Positions 37,675 through 48,704 of a DNA stretch of 64,000 nucleotides are shown here, one piece after another (within the stretch, counting starts at the first letter, position 1; each line of letters begins with the position of its first letter). The DNA is taken from the NCBI RefSeq assembly GCF_017311575.1, contig NZ_JAFFQY010000011.1, positions 248,001 through 312,000 on the forward strand, given 5' to 3'. A program made the position numbers and the translations under genes. Source of the stretch: Roseococcus thiosulfatophilus (GTDB lineage Bacteria; Pseudomonadota; Alphaproteobacteria; Acetobacterales; Acetobacteraceae). The notes beneath the pieces are model-generated. The model did no database searches, was not told where the DNA came from, and saw only the letters and a program-made list of their open reading frames with translations.

Positions 37675-39470
37675 CCTTTCCCCAGGCGGCCATCCTCGGA
37701 ATCCTGGCCGCGGCCATCCTCCTGTTCCTGTGGGGGCGCTGGCGGCATGACCTGGTGGCGATGGGGGCCCTGCTGGCGGCGGTGGCGGCGGGGCTGGTGG
37801 CGCCGGGCGATGCCTTCGCGGGCTTCGGGCACCCGGCCGTCATCACCGTCGCCTGCGTGCTGGTGCTGAGCGCGGCACTCCAGGCCAGCGGGGCGGTGGA
37901 CATGCTGACGCGCAACGCCATCCCGCGCAGCACGGGGCCGACGCTGACGCTGGCGGCGCTGTGCATACTGGCGGCCACGCTCTCGGCCTTCATGAACAAT
38001 GTGGGCGCGCTGGCGCTGCTGATGCCGGTGGCCATCCAGGTCTCGGCGCGGCTCAGCCTGCCGCCGGGGCGGGTGCTGATGCCGCTGGCCTTCGCCTCCA
38101 TCCTGGGCGGCATGACCACGCTGATCGGCACGCCGCCCAACCTCATCGTCTCGGGCTTCCGGGCGGAGGCCGCGGGCGGCTACGGCTTTGGCATGTTCGA
38201 CTTCGCCGGCGTGGGTGTGGCGGTGACGCTGGCGGGCCTCGCCCTCATCCTGCTGGGCGGCTGGCGGCTGATCCCCGCCCGCGCCGTGACGGGCGCCGAG
38301 GGCTTCGCCACCGGCCCCTATCTGACGGAGGCCCGCGTGCCCGAGGGGGCCAAGGCCGCCGGCATGACGCTGAACGCCATCGAGGCCGCGCTGCGCGAAA
38401 GCGACGCGCAGGTGCTGGGCCTGGTGCGCCACGAACGCCGCATCGCCGCCCCCCACCCCTTCCGCGAGGTGCATGCGGACGACATCCTGCTGATCCGCGC
38501 CGAGCCCGAGGCGCTGGCCAGCGCGCTCTCCGACCTCGGCCTGCGGCTGGAGGAGGATCTGCCCGACGCCGCCGCGCAATCCGAGCGCGTGAAGGGCGCC
38601 GCCCTGCAATCCGAACAGGTGGTGCTGGCCGAATTCGTGGTCCGCCCCCGCGCCGAGATCGCGGGCCGTTCGGCCACCGACCTGCACCTGCGCCGCCGCT
38701 TTGGCGTGAACCTGCTGGCCATCTCGCGCCGGGGGGCGCGCATGGGGGCGCGCATGCGCGGGATGAGCCTGCGCGAGGGCGATGTGCTGCTGATGCAGGG
38801 CTCGGAGGAAGCCCTGGCCGAGGTCGCGCAGACCTATGGCCTGGTGCCGCTGGCCGAGCGCGAGCTGCGCCTGCCCGATGGCCGCCGCGCCACGCTGGCC
38901 GCCAGCGTGATGGCGCTGGCCGTGGGGGGTGCCGCCTTCGGGCTGTTGCCCGCCGCCATCGCCTTTGCCGCCGGGGTGCTGGCGGTGCTGGCGCTGGGCC
39001 TGCTGCCGCTGCGCCGCCTCTATGATTCGGTGGATTGGCCCGTGGTGGTGCTGCTGGGCGCGCTGCTGCCGGTGGCCGATGCGATGGCCACCACGGGCGC
39101 GGCCGACATGCTGGCCGGGCTGCTGCTGGCGCCCGTGGCCGCGCTGGGGCCGGCGGCGGCGCTGGCGCTGATCATGGCCGTGACCATGACGCTGTCGGAC
39201 TTCATGAACAATGCGGGCACGGCCGCGGTGATGTGCCCGGTGGCGCTGGGCACGGCCTCGCAGCTCGGCGCCTCGCCCGATGCCTTCCTGATGGCGGTGG
39301 CCATCGGCGCCTCCTGCGCCTTCCTCACGCCCATCGGGCACCAGAACAACACGCTGATCCTGGGGCCGGGCGGGCTGCGCTTCGGCGACTACTGGCGGTT
39401 GGGTTTGCCGCTGGAGATCGTGGTGCTGGCGGTGGCCGTGCCCTCGCTGCTGTTCTTCTGGCCGCCGTGA
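37671..39470 (+). CDS. SLC13/DASS-family anion transporter with TrkA-C domains
   Basis: The 599-residue protein has about eleven membrane segments in two halves: STLSAFMNNVGALALLMPVA and ILGGMTTLIGTPPNLIVSGF in the first, and MTLSDFMNNAGTAAVMCPVA with ASCAFLTPIGHQNNTLILGPGG in the second. Between them lie two TrkA-C (RCK_C) regulatory domains (about residues 200-290 and 310-400). It belongs to the divalent anion:Na+ symporter group; proteins with the TrkA-C insert are annotated as sulfate or dicarboxylate transporters. It is translationally coupled to mgtE and abuts the convergent lactate permease gene. Confidence 0.9.
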   Translation: MTFPQAAILGILAAAILLFLWGRWRHDLVAMGALLAAVAAGLVAPGDAFAGFGHPAVITVACVLVLSAALQASGAVDMLTRNAIPRSTGPTLTLAALCILAATLSAFMNNVGALALLMPVAIQVSARLSLPPGRVLMPLAFASILGGMTTLIGTPPNLIVSGFRAEAAGGYGFGMFDFAGVGVAVTLAGLALILLGGWRLIPARAVTGAEGFATGPYLTEARVPEGAKAAGMTLNAIEAALRESDAQVLGLVRHERRIAAPHPFREVHADDILLIRAEPEALASALSDLGLRLEEDLPDAAAQSERVKGAALQSEQVVLAEFVVRPRAEIAGRSATDLHLRRRFGVNLLAISRRGARMGARMRGMSLREGDVLLMQGSEEALAEVAQTYGLVPLAERELRLPDGRRATLAASVMALAVGGAAFGLLPAAIAFAAGVLAVLALGLLPLRRLYDSVDWPVVVLLGALLPVADAMATTGAADMLAGLLLAPVAALGPAAALALIMAVTMTLSDFMNNAGTAAVMCPVALGTASQLGASPDAFLMAVAIGASCAFLTPIGHQNNTLILGPGGLRFGDYWRLGLPLEIVVLAVAVPSLLFFWPP

Positions 39471-40931
39471 TCAAGTGATGGCCAGCAGCAAGGCGCCGGC
39501 CAGCGCGGCATAGAGCAGGGCGGCGGGCAGGGTGGCGCGCAGCACCTCGCTCGCCTGGCGGCCCACCAGCCCCACCGTCGCGGCGCCGGCCACGATGTTG
39601 TGCGGGCAGATGATGTTGCCGATGGCCGCCCCCACCCCCTGCCCCGCCAGCATCAGCGGCACCGACAGCCCCAGCGTCTCGGCCGTGGCGCGCTGGAATT
39701 CCGTGAGCAGGATGTTCGACGCGGTGGCCGAACCGGTGACGAAGGTGCCCAGCGCGCCCGCGGCCGGGGAAAGCGCCGGCCAGGCGCCGCCAAGCGCGAG
39801 GGAGGCGCCTTCGGCCAGGGCCTCGATCAGCCCGGCATGGACCATGAGGCGCGCCAGCGCCAGCATGGCCACCAGCGCCAGCAGCACCGAAGGCAGCCGC
39901 GCCGCCGCCCGCCCGGCCGCACCCGCCAGCACGCCGGGCGGCGTGCGGCGCAGCAGGGCGGCCAGCAGCAGCCCCAGCAGCAGCATGGTGCCCGGGTGGT
40001 AGAGCGGCTGCACGCTGCCCGCGAAGCCGCCGGGCAAGGTCCAGGAGAGGGTGACGCCGCGCAGCGCCTCGCCCAGCGGCGGAATGAGGCGCGTGGCCAG
40101 GATCAGCGCCAGCAGCAGCAGGTAGGGAAGGGCCGCGCCCAGCATCTCGCGCGCGCCGGGGCCGCCCGCCGCGCCGCGTCCGCGCACCCAGAGCGCGAAG
40201 CCCAGGCCCCCCAGCAGCGCCCCGCCCAGCGTGGGCAATTCGGGCCCCACGAAGACGGCGATGACGGTTGCCGGCAGCAAGAAAGCGACGCCCGCGGCCA
40301 GCGCCCAGACCGGGCCCGCCGAACCCCCCTGCCCCGCCGCCAGCCGATGGACCGCCAGCGCCATGGTCCAGCCCAGCGCCGCATGCAGCCCCGCCGTGGC
40401 ACCCGAGAGCGCCAGCGGATCGAGCCCCGTCAGCGCGAGTTGCGCGGCCACCGGCGTGCCCACCGCGCCGAAGCTCACCCCCACCGCATGCCCCACCAGG
40501 GCCAGCGCCACGGCGCGCGCGGGCGAAAAGCCCAGCGCCACCAGAATGGGGGCTGCGAGTGCCACCGGCGTGCCGAAGCCCGCGGCCCCCTCCGCGAAGA
40601 GGGCGAAGAACCAGGCCACCAGCAGCGCCATGATGCGCGGATCGTCGGAGAGGCGCGCGATGGCGGCGCGGATGGTGGCCGTGCCGCCGCCCGCCATCTG
40701 CGCCTCGTGCAGCATCAGCGCCGGGAAGACGATCCAGAGGATGGTGAGTGCCGTGAAACCCGCCTCGGCCGCCACACCGGGCAGCCCCGCCGCGTCCCAG
40801 CCGAAGCCCCAGAGCGCCACGGGAAGTGCCACGGCCAAGCCCGCGAGCCCCGCCGGCCCCGCTGCCCAGCGCGCGCCCAGCATGAGCGCGAGGATGACCA
40901 GGATGGGCAGCAGCGCGGTCAGCGCCAGCAT
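39471..40931 (-). CDS. lldP: L-lactate permease family transporter
   Basis: The 486-residue protein has about thirteen membrane segments and LctP-family signatures: ALFAEGAAGFGTPVALAAPILVALGF, LVGHAVGVSFGAVGTPV, PAAGALGTFVTGSATASNILLTEFQ, and MLAGQGVGAAIGNIICPHNIVAGAATVGL. These take up lactate or glycolate with protons. It is slightly shorter than E. coli LldP. It is two bases after the D-lactate dehydrogenase gene on the same strand, which supports a lactate role. Its stop codon directly abuts the stop of the convergent anion transporter. Confidence 0.88.
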   Translation of the reverse strand: MLALTALLPILVILALMLGARWAAGPAGLAGLAVALPVALWGFGWDAAGLPGVAAEAGFTALTILWIVFPALMLHEAQMAGGGTATIRAAIARLSDDPRIMALLVAWFFALFAEGAAGFGTPVALAAPILVALGFSPARAVALALVGHAVGVSFGAVGTPVAAQLALTGLDPLALSGATAGLHAALGWTMALAVHRLAAGQGGSAGPVWALAAGVAFLLPATVIAVFVGPELPTLGGALLGGLGFALWVRGRGAAGGPGAREMLGAALPYLLLLALILATRLIPPLGEALRGVTLSWTLPGGFAGSVQPLYHPGTMLLLGLLLAALLRRTPPGVLAGAAGRAAARLPSVLLALVAMLALARLMVHAGLIEALAEGASLALGGAWPALSPAAGALGTFVTGSATASNILLTEFQRATAETLGLSVPLMLAGQGVGAAIGNIICPHNIVAGAATVGLVGRQASEVLRATLPAALLYAALAGALLLAIT

Positions 40932-40933
40932 GT

Positions 40934-41935
<1,002 letters not shown>

Positions 41936-42048
41936 GGGCGTCCCTTTGCTGTTGGCGGGCCCGGCCGCGCGGGGCTAAGTATCACGGAAGCTGGGCCAAT
42001 TCACCCTGACCTTCACGAATAGAGGCTTCACCGCTGGAGACGGACCAC

Positions 42049-42075
42049 ATGCGTGACGAAACGGCCGGCGCGTGA
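42049..42075 (+). CDS. Eight-codon ORF overlapping the DUF502 start
   Basis: ATG 42049 follows CTGGAGA at ideal distance and reads MRDETAGA before a TGA that overlaps the GTG start of the DUF502 gene. It may be a coupling mini-ORF, or a remnant of the DUF502 N-terminus if the reading frame is shifted here. No homology can be judged in eight residues. Confidence 0.35.
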   Translation: MRDETAGA

Positions 42076-42761
42076 GCAACCCTGACGCGCGGCAGGGGCT
42101 GCGCTCGGCGGGGCGCTACCTGCTGGTGGGCGTGCTGACCGCCGCGCCGCTGGCCATCACCTGGCTCATCGTGGATTTCCTGTTCCGGCAGCTCTCGGCG
42201 CTGGGCCGGCCGCTGGTGCGGGCGGCGGCGCTGGCGCTGAACCCTGACAACCCGGCCGCCGCGCGCGCCATGGCGAATGAGACCGTGGTCTCCATCGTGG
42301 CCACCTTCGCCGTGCTAGCGCTGCTGTGGCTGCTGGGCTGGATGGCGAGCCGCATGGTGGGCCAGCGGCTGATCGCGGTCATGGAATGGCTGATCGGCCG
42401 CATCCCCTTCGTCGAGAAGATCTATGGCGCGACCAAGCGATTCCTGACTGTGGCCGGCACCCAGCAGGAAGGCGGGCAGCGCGTGGTGCTGATCGACTTC
42501 CCCTCGCCCGAGATGAAGGCGGTGGGCCTCGTGACGCGCGTGCTGAAGGACAGCACGACGGGCGATGAACTCGCGGTGGTCTATGTGCCGACCTCGCCCA
42601 ACCCCACCTCGGGCTATATCGAGATCGTGCCCATCACGGCGCTGACCTGGACGGATTGGAGCTTCGACGAGGCCATGGCCTTCATCGTGACCGGCGGTTC
42701 CAACGCGCCGGACACGGTGAACTACAGCCAGCGCGGACGGCCGCTGCGGCCGCCCGGGTAG
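42072..42761 (+). CDS. DUF502 family membrane protein
   Basis: The 229-residue protein shows the DUF502 pattern: RYLLVGVLTAAPLAITWLIVDFLF (first membrane segment), a second hydrophobic segment VSIVATFAVLALLWLLGWMA, IPFVEKIYGATKRF, VVLIDFPSPEMKAVGLVTR, LAVVYVPTSPNPTSGYIEIVP and MAFIVTGGSNAPDTVNY. Function is unknown. The only start available near the conserved N-terminus is GTG 42072, which has no ribosome-binding site of its own and sits on the stop of an eight-codon ORF, so translation coupling is likely. Two palindromic repeats follow its stop. Confidence 0.87.
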   Translation: MSNPDARQGLRSAGRYLLVGVLTAAPLAITWLIVDFLFRQLSALGRPLVRAAALALNPDNPAAARAMANETVVSIVATFAVLALLWLLGWMASRMVGQRLIAVMEWLIGRIPFVEKIYGATKRFLTVAGTQQEGGQRVVLIDFPSPEMKAVGLVTRVLKDSTTGDELAVVYVPTSPNPTSGYIEIVPITALTWTDWSFDEAMAFIVTGGSNAPDTVNYSQRGRPLRPPG

Positions 42762-42765
42762 TTTT

Positions 42766-42814
42766 GCGCGGCTGATTCACGGCTGCGGCGTGACGCCTCC
42801 GCCGATCAGACGCG
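42766..42814 (+). repeat. GATTCA-type palindromic element, copy 7
   Basis: Outer stem GCGGCTGAT pairs with ATCAGACGC (8 of 9, G-A mismatch), TCA bulge, inner stem CGGCTGCGGCG / CGCCTCCGCCG (one mismatch), loop TGA. It begins four bases after the DUF502 stop codon. Confidence 0.85.
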
Positions 42815-42820
42815 GAGTTC

Positions 42821-42869
42821 GCGCGGCTGTTTCACGGCTGCGGCGTGACGCCTCCGCCGATCAAACGCG
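42821..42869 (+). repeat. GATTCA-type palindromic element, copy 8 (degenerate outer stem)
   Basis: Same as the copy at 42766 except that the outer stem reads GCGGCTGTT / ATCAAACGC, which weakens pairing; the bulge and inner stem are unchanged. It ends on the base before the stop codon of the convergent ABC ATPase gene (42870-42872). Confidence 0.8.
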
Positions 42870-43897
42870 TCAGGCCGCCCGGAATGCCGTGGGCGGGGCC
42901 TTGTTCAGCAGCGGGTTCTGCTCGGCCGGCAGGTCGTGCAGGTGGCAGGCCGCCTGGTGCCCCGCGCCATTGTCCTGCAGCCGCGGCACCTCCTTGCGGC
43001 AGCGGTCGAAGGCATACGGGCAGCGCGTGTGGAAGCGGCAGCCCGGCGGCGGCTTGATCGGGCTCGGCACGTCGCCCTGCAGCACGATGCGCTCGCGCGC
43101 CGCCCCCGGCATGGGCACCGGCACGGCGGAGAGCAGCGCCTCCGTATAGGGGTGGCGCGGCGCGCCGAAGAGCTGCTTGCGGTCCGCCACCTCTACGATC
43201 TGGCCGAGATACATGACGGCCACGCGGTGCGTCATGTGCTCCACGATCGCGAGGTCATGGCTGATGAACAGCATGGCCAGGCCCAGTTCCGCCTGCAGGT
43301 CCTGCAGCAGGTTCACGATCTGCGCCTTCACCGACACGTCGAGTGCCGAGACCGCCTCGTCGCAGACGATGATGTCGGGCTCGGCGGCGAGTGCGCGCGC
43401 GATGCAGATGCGCTGCCGCTGCCCGCCCGAGAACTCATGCGGCCAGCGGTTCACCGCATCACGCGGCAGCCGCACCTTGTCCATGAGCTGGCCGACCTTC
43501 TCATCAATCTCGGCCTCGCTGTTCGCCAGGCCGAAATTGCGGATGGGCTCGGCCAGGATTTCCCGCACCCGCAGCCGCGGGTTGAGCGAGGAGAAGGGGT
43601 CCTGGAACACCACCTGGATCTGCCGGCGCAGGGGCCGCAGCGTGCCGGTGGACATGTCGTCAATGCGCTTGCCGTTCAGCACCACCTGGCCGGAGGTGAG
43701 CGGAAAGAGCCGCAGCACCGACTTGCCCACGGTGGACTTGCCGCAGCCGCTCTCGCCCACGAGGGAGAGCGTCTCGCCCTGGTCAATGTGGAAGGACACG
43801 CCGTCCACCGCATAGACATACCCCACCGTGCCGCCCAGCAGGCCGCCGCGGATGGGGAAATGCTTCTTGAGGTCCGAGACTTCGAGAACCCGCTTGG

Positions 43898-43901
<4 letters not shown>
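42870..43901 (-). CDS. dppF: Peptide/nickel-type ABC importer ATPase (DppF-like)
   Basis: The 343-residue ATPase has Walker [17 protein letters not shown], signature [17 protein letters not shown] and Walker [21 protein letters not shown], and the C-terminal oligopeptide-binding region ([45 protein letters not shown]) that marks the Opp/Dpp ATPases and holds conserved cysteines. Start ATG 43901 overlaps the dppD stop by four bases (ATGA). It is the last gene of a binding-protein / permease / ATPase operon. The imported solute (peptide, nickel or other) is unknown; the Dpp name gives the family only. Confidence 0.9.
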
Positions 43902-44911
<1,010 letters not shown>

Positions 44912-44915
44912 CGGC

Positions 44916-45854
44916 TCAGATCCTCTTGGCGAGGCGCGGGTCGATCGCGTCGCGCAGCCCGTCGCCGAGCAGGTTGACGGCGAGCACCGTGATGGAGAGG
45001 AACACCGCCGGGAAGAAGACGATGTAGGGCTTCACCTGCCACAGCGCGCGGCCTTCCGCCATGATGTTCCCCCAGGAGGGGATGATGGGCGGCGTGCCCG
45101 CGCCGATGAAGGAGAGGATGGCCTCCGTGATCATCGCCGCCGCGCAGATATAGGTGGCCTGCACGGTCAGCGGCGCCAGCGTGTTGGGCAGGATGTGCTT
45201 GAAGATGATCTTCCAGGTGCGCGTGCCGGACGCCACGGCCGCCTCCACATAGGGCTGCTCACGCAGGGAGAGCACCACGCCGCGCACGAGGCGCGACACG
45301 CGCGGGATTTCCGCCACCGTGATGGCCAGGATCACGTTCTGCACCGAGCCCCGCGTCAGCGCCATCAGCGCGATGGCGAGCAGGATGGGCGGGATGGACA
45401 TCATGCCGTCCATCACGCGCATGATGATGCTGTCCGCGATGCGGTTGAAGCCCGAGAGCAGGCCGATGATCAGCCCGATCAGCGAGGCGAAGAAGGCCAC
45501 CGCGAAGCCCACGATGAGCGAGACGCGCGCACCGTAGAGCACGCGCGAATAGACGTCGCGGCCCAGCATGTCCGAGCCGAACCAGAATTCGGCCGAGGGT
45601 TCGCGCGTGCGCAGCGCGGGCGCGAGCGCCGTCGGGTCCTTCGTCCAGAGGAAGGGCGCGAAGACGGCCACGAAGATCATCAGGAACAGCAGCGAACCGC
45701 CGATCGCGATCGCCGGGTAGCGCCCGAGGAAGCCCCAGATGCCGCGGCGCGGCTTCACATCCGAAAGGATGTCGGGCGGGAGCTTGGCGATGGCCAGGCC
45801 CGGCGGAATGCTCACGCCGGGGGGGAGACCAGGAGGGAGGGCTGAGGCGCTCAA
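44916..45854 (-). CDS. dppC: Peptide-type ABC importer permease (DppC-like)
   Basis: The 312-residue permease has the DppC N-terminal segment ([26 protein letters not shown]) and a binding-protein-dependent transport inner membrane domain with five more helices ([41 protein letters not shown], the EAA-loop-like [24 protein letters not shown]). The start appears to be TTG 45854, overlapping the dppB stop; a GTG at 45815 would be 13 residues shorter but has no ribosome-binding site. Confidence 0.9.
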   Translation of the reverse strand: MSASALPPGLPPGVSIPPGLAIAKLPPDILSDVKPRRGIWGFLGRYPAIAIGGSLLFLMIFVAVFAPFLWTKDPTALAPALRTREPSAEFWFGSDMLGRDVYSRVLYGARVSLIVGFAVAFFASLIGLIIGLLSGFNRIADSIIMRVMDGMMSIPPILLAIALMALTRGSVQNVILAITVAEIPRVSRLVRGVVLSLREQPYVEAAVASGTRTWKIIFKHILPNTLAPLTVQATYICAAAMITEAILSFIGAGTPPIIPSWGNIMAEGRALWQVKPYIVFFPAVFLSITVLAVNLLGDGLRDAIDPRLAKRI

Positions 45855-46792
45855 TACCGGATCCTCGGGTCAAACAGGGTGTAGAGGAGGTCAATCACGA
45901 GGTTGACCAGCACGTAGACGAAGCTGAACAGAAGCACGACGCCCTGGATCACCGGGTAGTCACGCCGCAGAATGGCATCCACCGTGAGGCGGCCGAGGCC
46001 CGGGATGGCGAAGACGCTCTCGGTCACCACCGCGCCGCCGATCAGCAGCGCGATGCCGATGCCGATGACGGTGACGATGGGCACGGCCGCGTTCTTCAGC
46101 GCGTGCAGGAAGAGGATGGCGCGCTGGCCGACACCTTTCGCCCGCGCGGTGCGGATGTAGTCCTGGCTCAGCACCTCCAGCATGGTGGCGCGGGTGATGC
46201 GCGCGATCAGCGCGATGTAGACGGTGCCGAGCGCGATGGCGGGCAGGATCAGGTTCTCGAACCAGGGCCAGAGACCCTCGCTGAGCGGCGTGTAGCCCTG
46301 CACCGGCAGCCAGTCGAGTTCGAGGGCGAAGACGAAGGCCAGCACATAGCCCACCACGAAGACGGGCACCGAGAAGCCCAGCACGGCGAAGGCCATCACG
46401 GCGCGGTCCGCATGCGTGCCCTGCTTCCAGGCCGCCACCACGCCCATGGGCACGGCGATGGTGACGGAGAGCACCAGCGTCACCACCATCAGCGACAGCG
46501 TGGGTTCCACGCGCTGCATGATCATGTGGCTGACAGGCAGGTTGGTGAAGATGGAGGTGCCGAGGTCGCCGCGCAGGATGTTGAACACCCACTCGCCGAA
46601 GCGCACCAGGTAGGGCCGGTCGAGGCCGAGCGAGGCGCGGATGCGCTCCACATCCTCGGGCGAGGCCTGGTCGCCCGCGATCACCGCCGCCGGGTCACCT
46701 GGGGCGAGATACAGCAGCGAGAAGACGAACAGCGCGACGATGGCCATGACCGGGATGGTCGCGAGCACGCGCCGGAAGATGTAGGCCCACAT
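45851..46792 (-). CDS. dppB: Peptide-type ABC importer permease (DppB-like)
   Basis: The 313-residue permease has the N-terminal DppB helix (RRVLATIPVMAIVALFVFSLLYLAPGDPA), the periplasmic region with RASLGLDRPYLVRFGEWVFNILRGDLGTS, and the transport domain with helices and the EAA-loop (QDYIRTARAKGVGQRAILFLHALKNAAVPIVT). It pairs with DppC as the membrane channel. A hairpin precedes it, separating it from the binding-protein gene. Confidence 0.92.
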   Translation of the reverse strand: MWAYIFRRVLATIPVMAIVALFVFSLLYLAPGDPAAVIAGDQASPEDVERIRASLGLDRPYLVRFGEWVFNILRGDLGTSIFTNLPVSHMIMQRVEPTLSLMVVTLVLSVTIAVPMGVVAAWKQGTHADRAVMAFAVLGFSVPVFVVGYVLAFVFALELDWLPVQGYTPLSEGLWPWFENLILPAIALGTVYIALIARITRATMLEVLSQDYIRTARAKGVGQRAILFLHALKNAAVPIVTVIGIGIALLIGGAVVTESVFAIPGLGRLTVDAILRRDYPVIQGVVLLFSFVYVLVNLVIDLLYTLFDPRIRY

Positions 46793-46814
46793 GGCGGGAA
46801 GCCCTTCGGTGCGG

Positions 46815-46837
46815 CGGGCCCGCAAGGCGCGGGCCCG
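46815..46837. repeat. GC-rich inverted repeat before dppB
   Basis: CGGGCCCG occurs twice in opposite sense (it is itself palindromic) at 46815-46822 and 46830-46837, giving a stem of eight pairs. It lies between the binding-protein gene and dppB, next to the T-tailed hairpin at 46853. Confidence 0.5.
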
Positions 46838-46852
46838 TCCTGATCAGAAGAA

Positions 46853-46878
46853 GGGGCGCCCCGAACGCGGGACGCCCC
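46853..46878 (-). terminator. Hairpin between binding-protein gene and dppB
   Basis: On the minus strand, GGGGCGTCCCG and CGGGGCGCCCC pair (10 of 11) and are followed by TTCTTCT. It would cause partial termination after the binding-protein gene, giving more binding protein than permease, a common arrangement in ABC importer operons. Confidence 0.65.
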
Positions 46879-46884
46879 GGACAC

Positions 46885-48477
46885 TCACGACTTGGAGACG
46901 CCCCAGAACCAGGGCAGCGGGCCGGCATTGATGCCCGTGACATTGCCCCGCCAGGCCTGGTAGGCGCGGTAGAAGCCGGTCGGCACGAAGGGGAAGCTCT
47001 GGCAGGCGGCGCGGTTGATCTCCTCGCAGGCGGCCTTTTCCTCGGCCGCGTTGGCCGCGGCGAACCACTTGTCGCGCCCCGCCTCGATCGCGGGGTCGTT
47101 GGGCCAGCCGAACCAGGCGCCGTCGCCATGCGCGCGCAGGCCGAGATAGCTGGCGGGGTTCGTGCAGTCCGCCCCCGCGAACCAGGTGAAGAAGATGTTC
47201 CAGCCGCCGCGCGCCACCGGCTCACGGCTGGCGCGGCGGGCACCCACCGTGCCCCAGTCCGTCGCCACGAAGTCCACATTCATGCCGATGGAGCGCAGCG
47301 CGGCGTTGGCCACCTGGCCCATGGCCGAAAGGGCCGCGATGTCCTGCGCCACCAGCATGGTCACGGGCTGGCCGTTGTAGCCGCCCTCCTGCAGCAGGCG
47401 GCGCGCATCGGCCACGCTGCGCGGGCGCGAGAGGATCTCGCCGCCGGCCTCGGTGTAGTTGGGCGTCTCGGGCGTGAAGAAGCCGTTCATCTGCTTCCAC
47501 AGCGCGGCGTCGCCGCCCACCACGGCGCCCATGAAGTCGGGCTGGTTCACCACCCAGGCCACCGCCTGGCGCACGCGCGGGTCGTTGAAGGGCGCGTGCA
47601 GGTGGTTGAAGCGCAGGCAGCCCACATTGCCGAGCGGATCAGCCACATCAATGCGGATGTTGCGGTTGCGGCGCAGCACCGGGATCAGGTCGTTCAGCGG
47701 GGTTTCCCACCAATCCACCTCGCCCTGCTGCAGCGCGGCCGCGGCCGTGGCGGGGTCGGGCTGGATGATCCACTCGACGCGGTCCACCATCATGCGCTTG
47801 CCGCCCGAGAGCCAGTTGGGCGCCTCGTCGCGCGGGACATACTGGTCGAACTTCGTCCAGGTGGCGCGGGCACCGGGCACCCACTCATTGCGGTTGAACC
47901 GCATGGGGCCGGAGCCGACATACTCCGTGATCTGCTGGAAGGGGTCGGTGCGGGCGATGCGCTCGGGCATCATGAAGGCGATGGGCGTGTTGTTCTTGCC
48001 CAGCGCCAGCAGCATCTTCGGATAGGGGGCCGAGAGGCGCAGGCGGAAGGTCCGGTCATCCACCGCCGCCAGCTCCTGCCGCAGCGCGCGGATCATCTGG
48101 CCCATGCCGTCGCGCACCATCCAGCGCTCCAGGCTCGCCACGCAATCCTGCGCGCGCACCGGCTCGTTGTCGTGCCAGCGCAGGCCCTCGCGGAGGCGGA
48201 AGGTCCAGGTCAGGCCGTCGCTGCTGACCTCCTCGCTCTCCACCATCTGGCGGCGGGGGGTGAAGGTGTTGTCAATGCCGTAGAGCGTGTCCCACACCAG
48301 CATCGAGGCGTTGCGGACGACGAATTGCGTGCCCCAGATCGGGTCGTAGTTCGCCAAGTTCGCCTGCGGCACGAAGCGCAGCGTGCGCGCGGCGGCACCC
48401 TGGCTCAGCGCGGGGGCGGCCAGCGCCCCGCTGGCGGCGACCACGGCGCCCGATTGAAGAAAACTCCTGCGATCCAT
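46885..48477 (-). CDS. Family 5 solute-binding protein (peptide/nickel ABC importer)
   Basis: The 530-residue protein starts with a twin-arginine-type signal (MDRRSFLQSGAVVAASGALA) and has the SBP_bac_5 order: TLRFVPQANLANYDPIWGTQFVVRNASMLVWDTLYGID (in pieces: LRFVPQANLANYDPIWG, MLVWDTLYGID), TFRLREGLRWHDNEPVRAQDCVASLERWM, VDRVEWIIQPDPATAAAALQQGEVDWWE, and FNHLHAPFNDPRVRQAVAWVV. It delivers an unknown substrate to DppBCDF. It is a paralogue of the gene just upstream (48703-50286), sharing much of the same N-terminal sequence. Confidence 0.92.
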   Translation of the reverse strand: MDRRSFLQSGAVVAASGALAAPALSQGAAARTLRFVPQANLANYDPIWGTQFVVRNASMLVWDTLYGIDNTFTPRRQMVESEEVSSDGLTWTFRLREGLRWHDNEPVRAQDCVASLERWMVRDGMGQMIRALRQELAAVDDRTFRLRLSAPYPKMLLALGKNNTPIAFMMPERIARTDPFQQITEYVGSGPMRFNRNEWVPGARATWTKFDQYVPRDEAPNWLSGGKRMMVDRVEWIIQPDPATAAAALQQGEVDWWETPLNDLIPVLRRNRNIRIDVADPLGNVGCLRFNHLHAPFNDPRVRQAVAWVVNQPDFMGAVVGGDAALWKQMNGFFTPETPNYTEAGGEILSRPRSVADARRLLQEGGYNGQPVTMLVAQDIAALSAMGQVANAALRSIGMNVDFVATDWGTVGARRASREPVARGGWNIFFTWFAGADCTNPASYLGLRAHGDGAWFGWPNDPAIEAGRDKWFAAANAAEEKAACEEINRAACQSFPFVPTGFYRAYQAWRGNVTGINAGPLPWFWGVSKS

Positions 48478-48566
48478 CTACTCTCTCCCTGTTCCAGGCC
48501 GGTTGCTTCCGGCTTGGGCGAAGCGTGCAACACACATGGGCAAAGCGCCACCAAAGAAGGGCCCAT

Positions 48567-48599
48567 CGCTCCGCGCATTCGGATGGAATGCACGGAGCG
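48567..48599. repeat. Inverted repeat in the gap between two binding-protein genes
   Basis: CGCTCCGCGCATTC (48567-48580) pairs with GAATGCACGGAGCG (48586-48599) with one mismatch in 14 and a five-base loop. It lies in the 225-base gap between the two binding-protein genes, together with a GATTCA-type element and another inverted repeat. Confidence 0.65.
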
Positions 48600-48614
48600 T
48601 GCCAGAGGGCCCTG

Positions 48615-48661
48615 GCGCCTGATCCGCGGAGGCGGCAACGCCGAAGCGGTGAATCAGCCGC
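48615..48661 (-). repeat. GATTCA-type palindromic element, copy 9 (minus orientation)
   Basis: Read on the minus strand: GCGGCTGAT, TCA bulge, CCGCTTCGGCG / CGCCTCCGCGG inner stem, then ATCAGGCGC. Outer stem 8 of 9 with a purine mismatch. It lies in the gap downstream of the second binding-protein gene. Confidence 0.75.
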
Positions 48662-48673
48662 CCAAACAAGGCC

Positions 48674-48704
48674 AGCGCGTGATCTACACGGTGGATCACG
48701 CGCT
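48674..48704 (-). repeat. Perfect 11-base inverted repeat after the second binding-protein gene
   Basis: AGCGCGTGATC and GATCACGCGCT pair over 11 bases around nine bases. Read on the minus strand the outer stem also ends in GAT followed by CCA, reminiscent of the GATTCA-type family, but with a shorter inner part. It overlaps the gene's stop codon (48703-48705), so it may be a termination or processing structure. Confidence 0.6.

Noticed and set aside
42766-42869. Insertion-sequence terminal repeats
   Set aside because: There is no transposase or target duplication; the pair belongs to the intergenic palindrome family.
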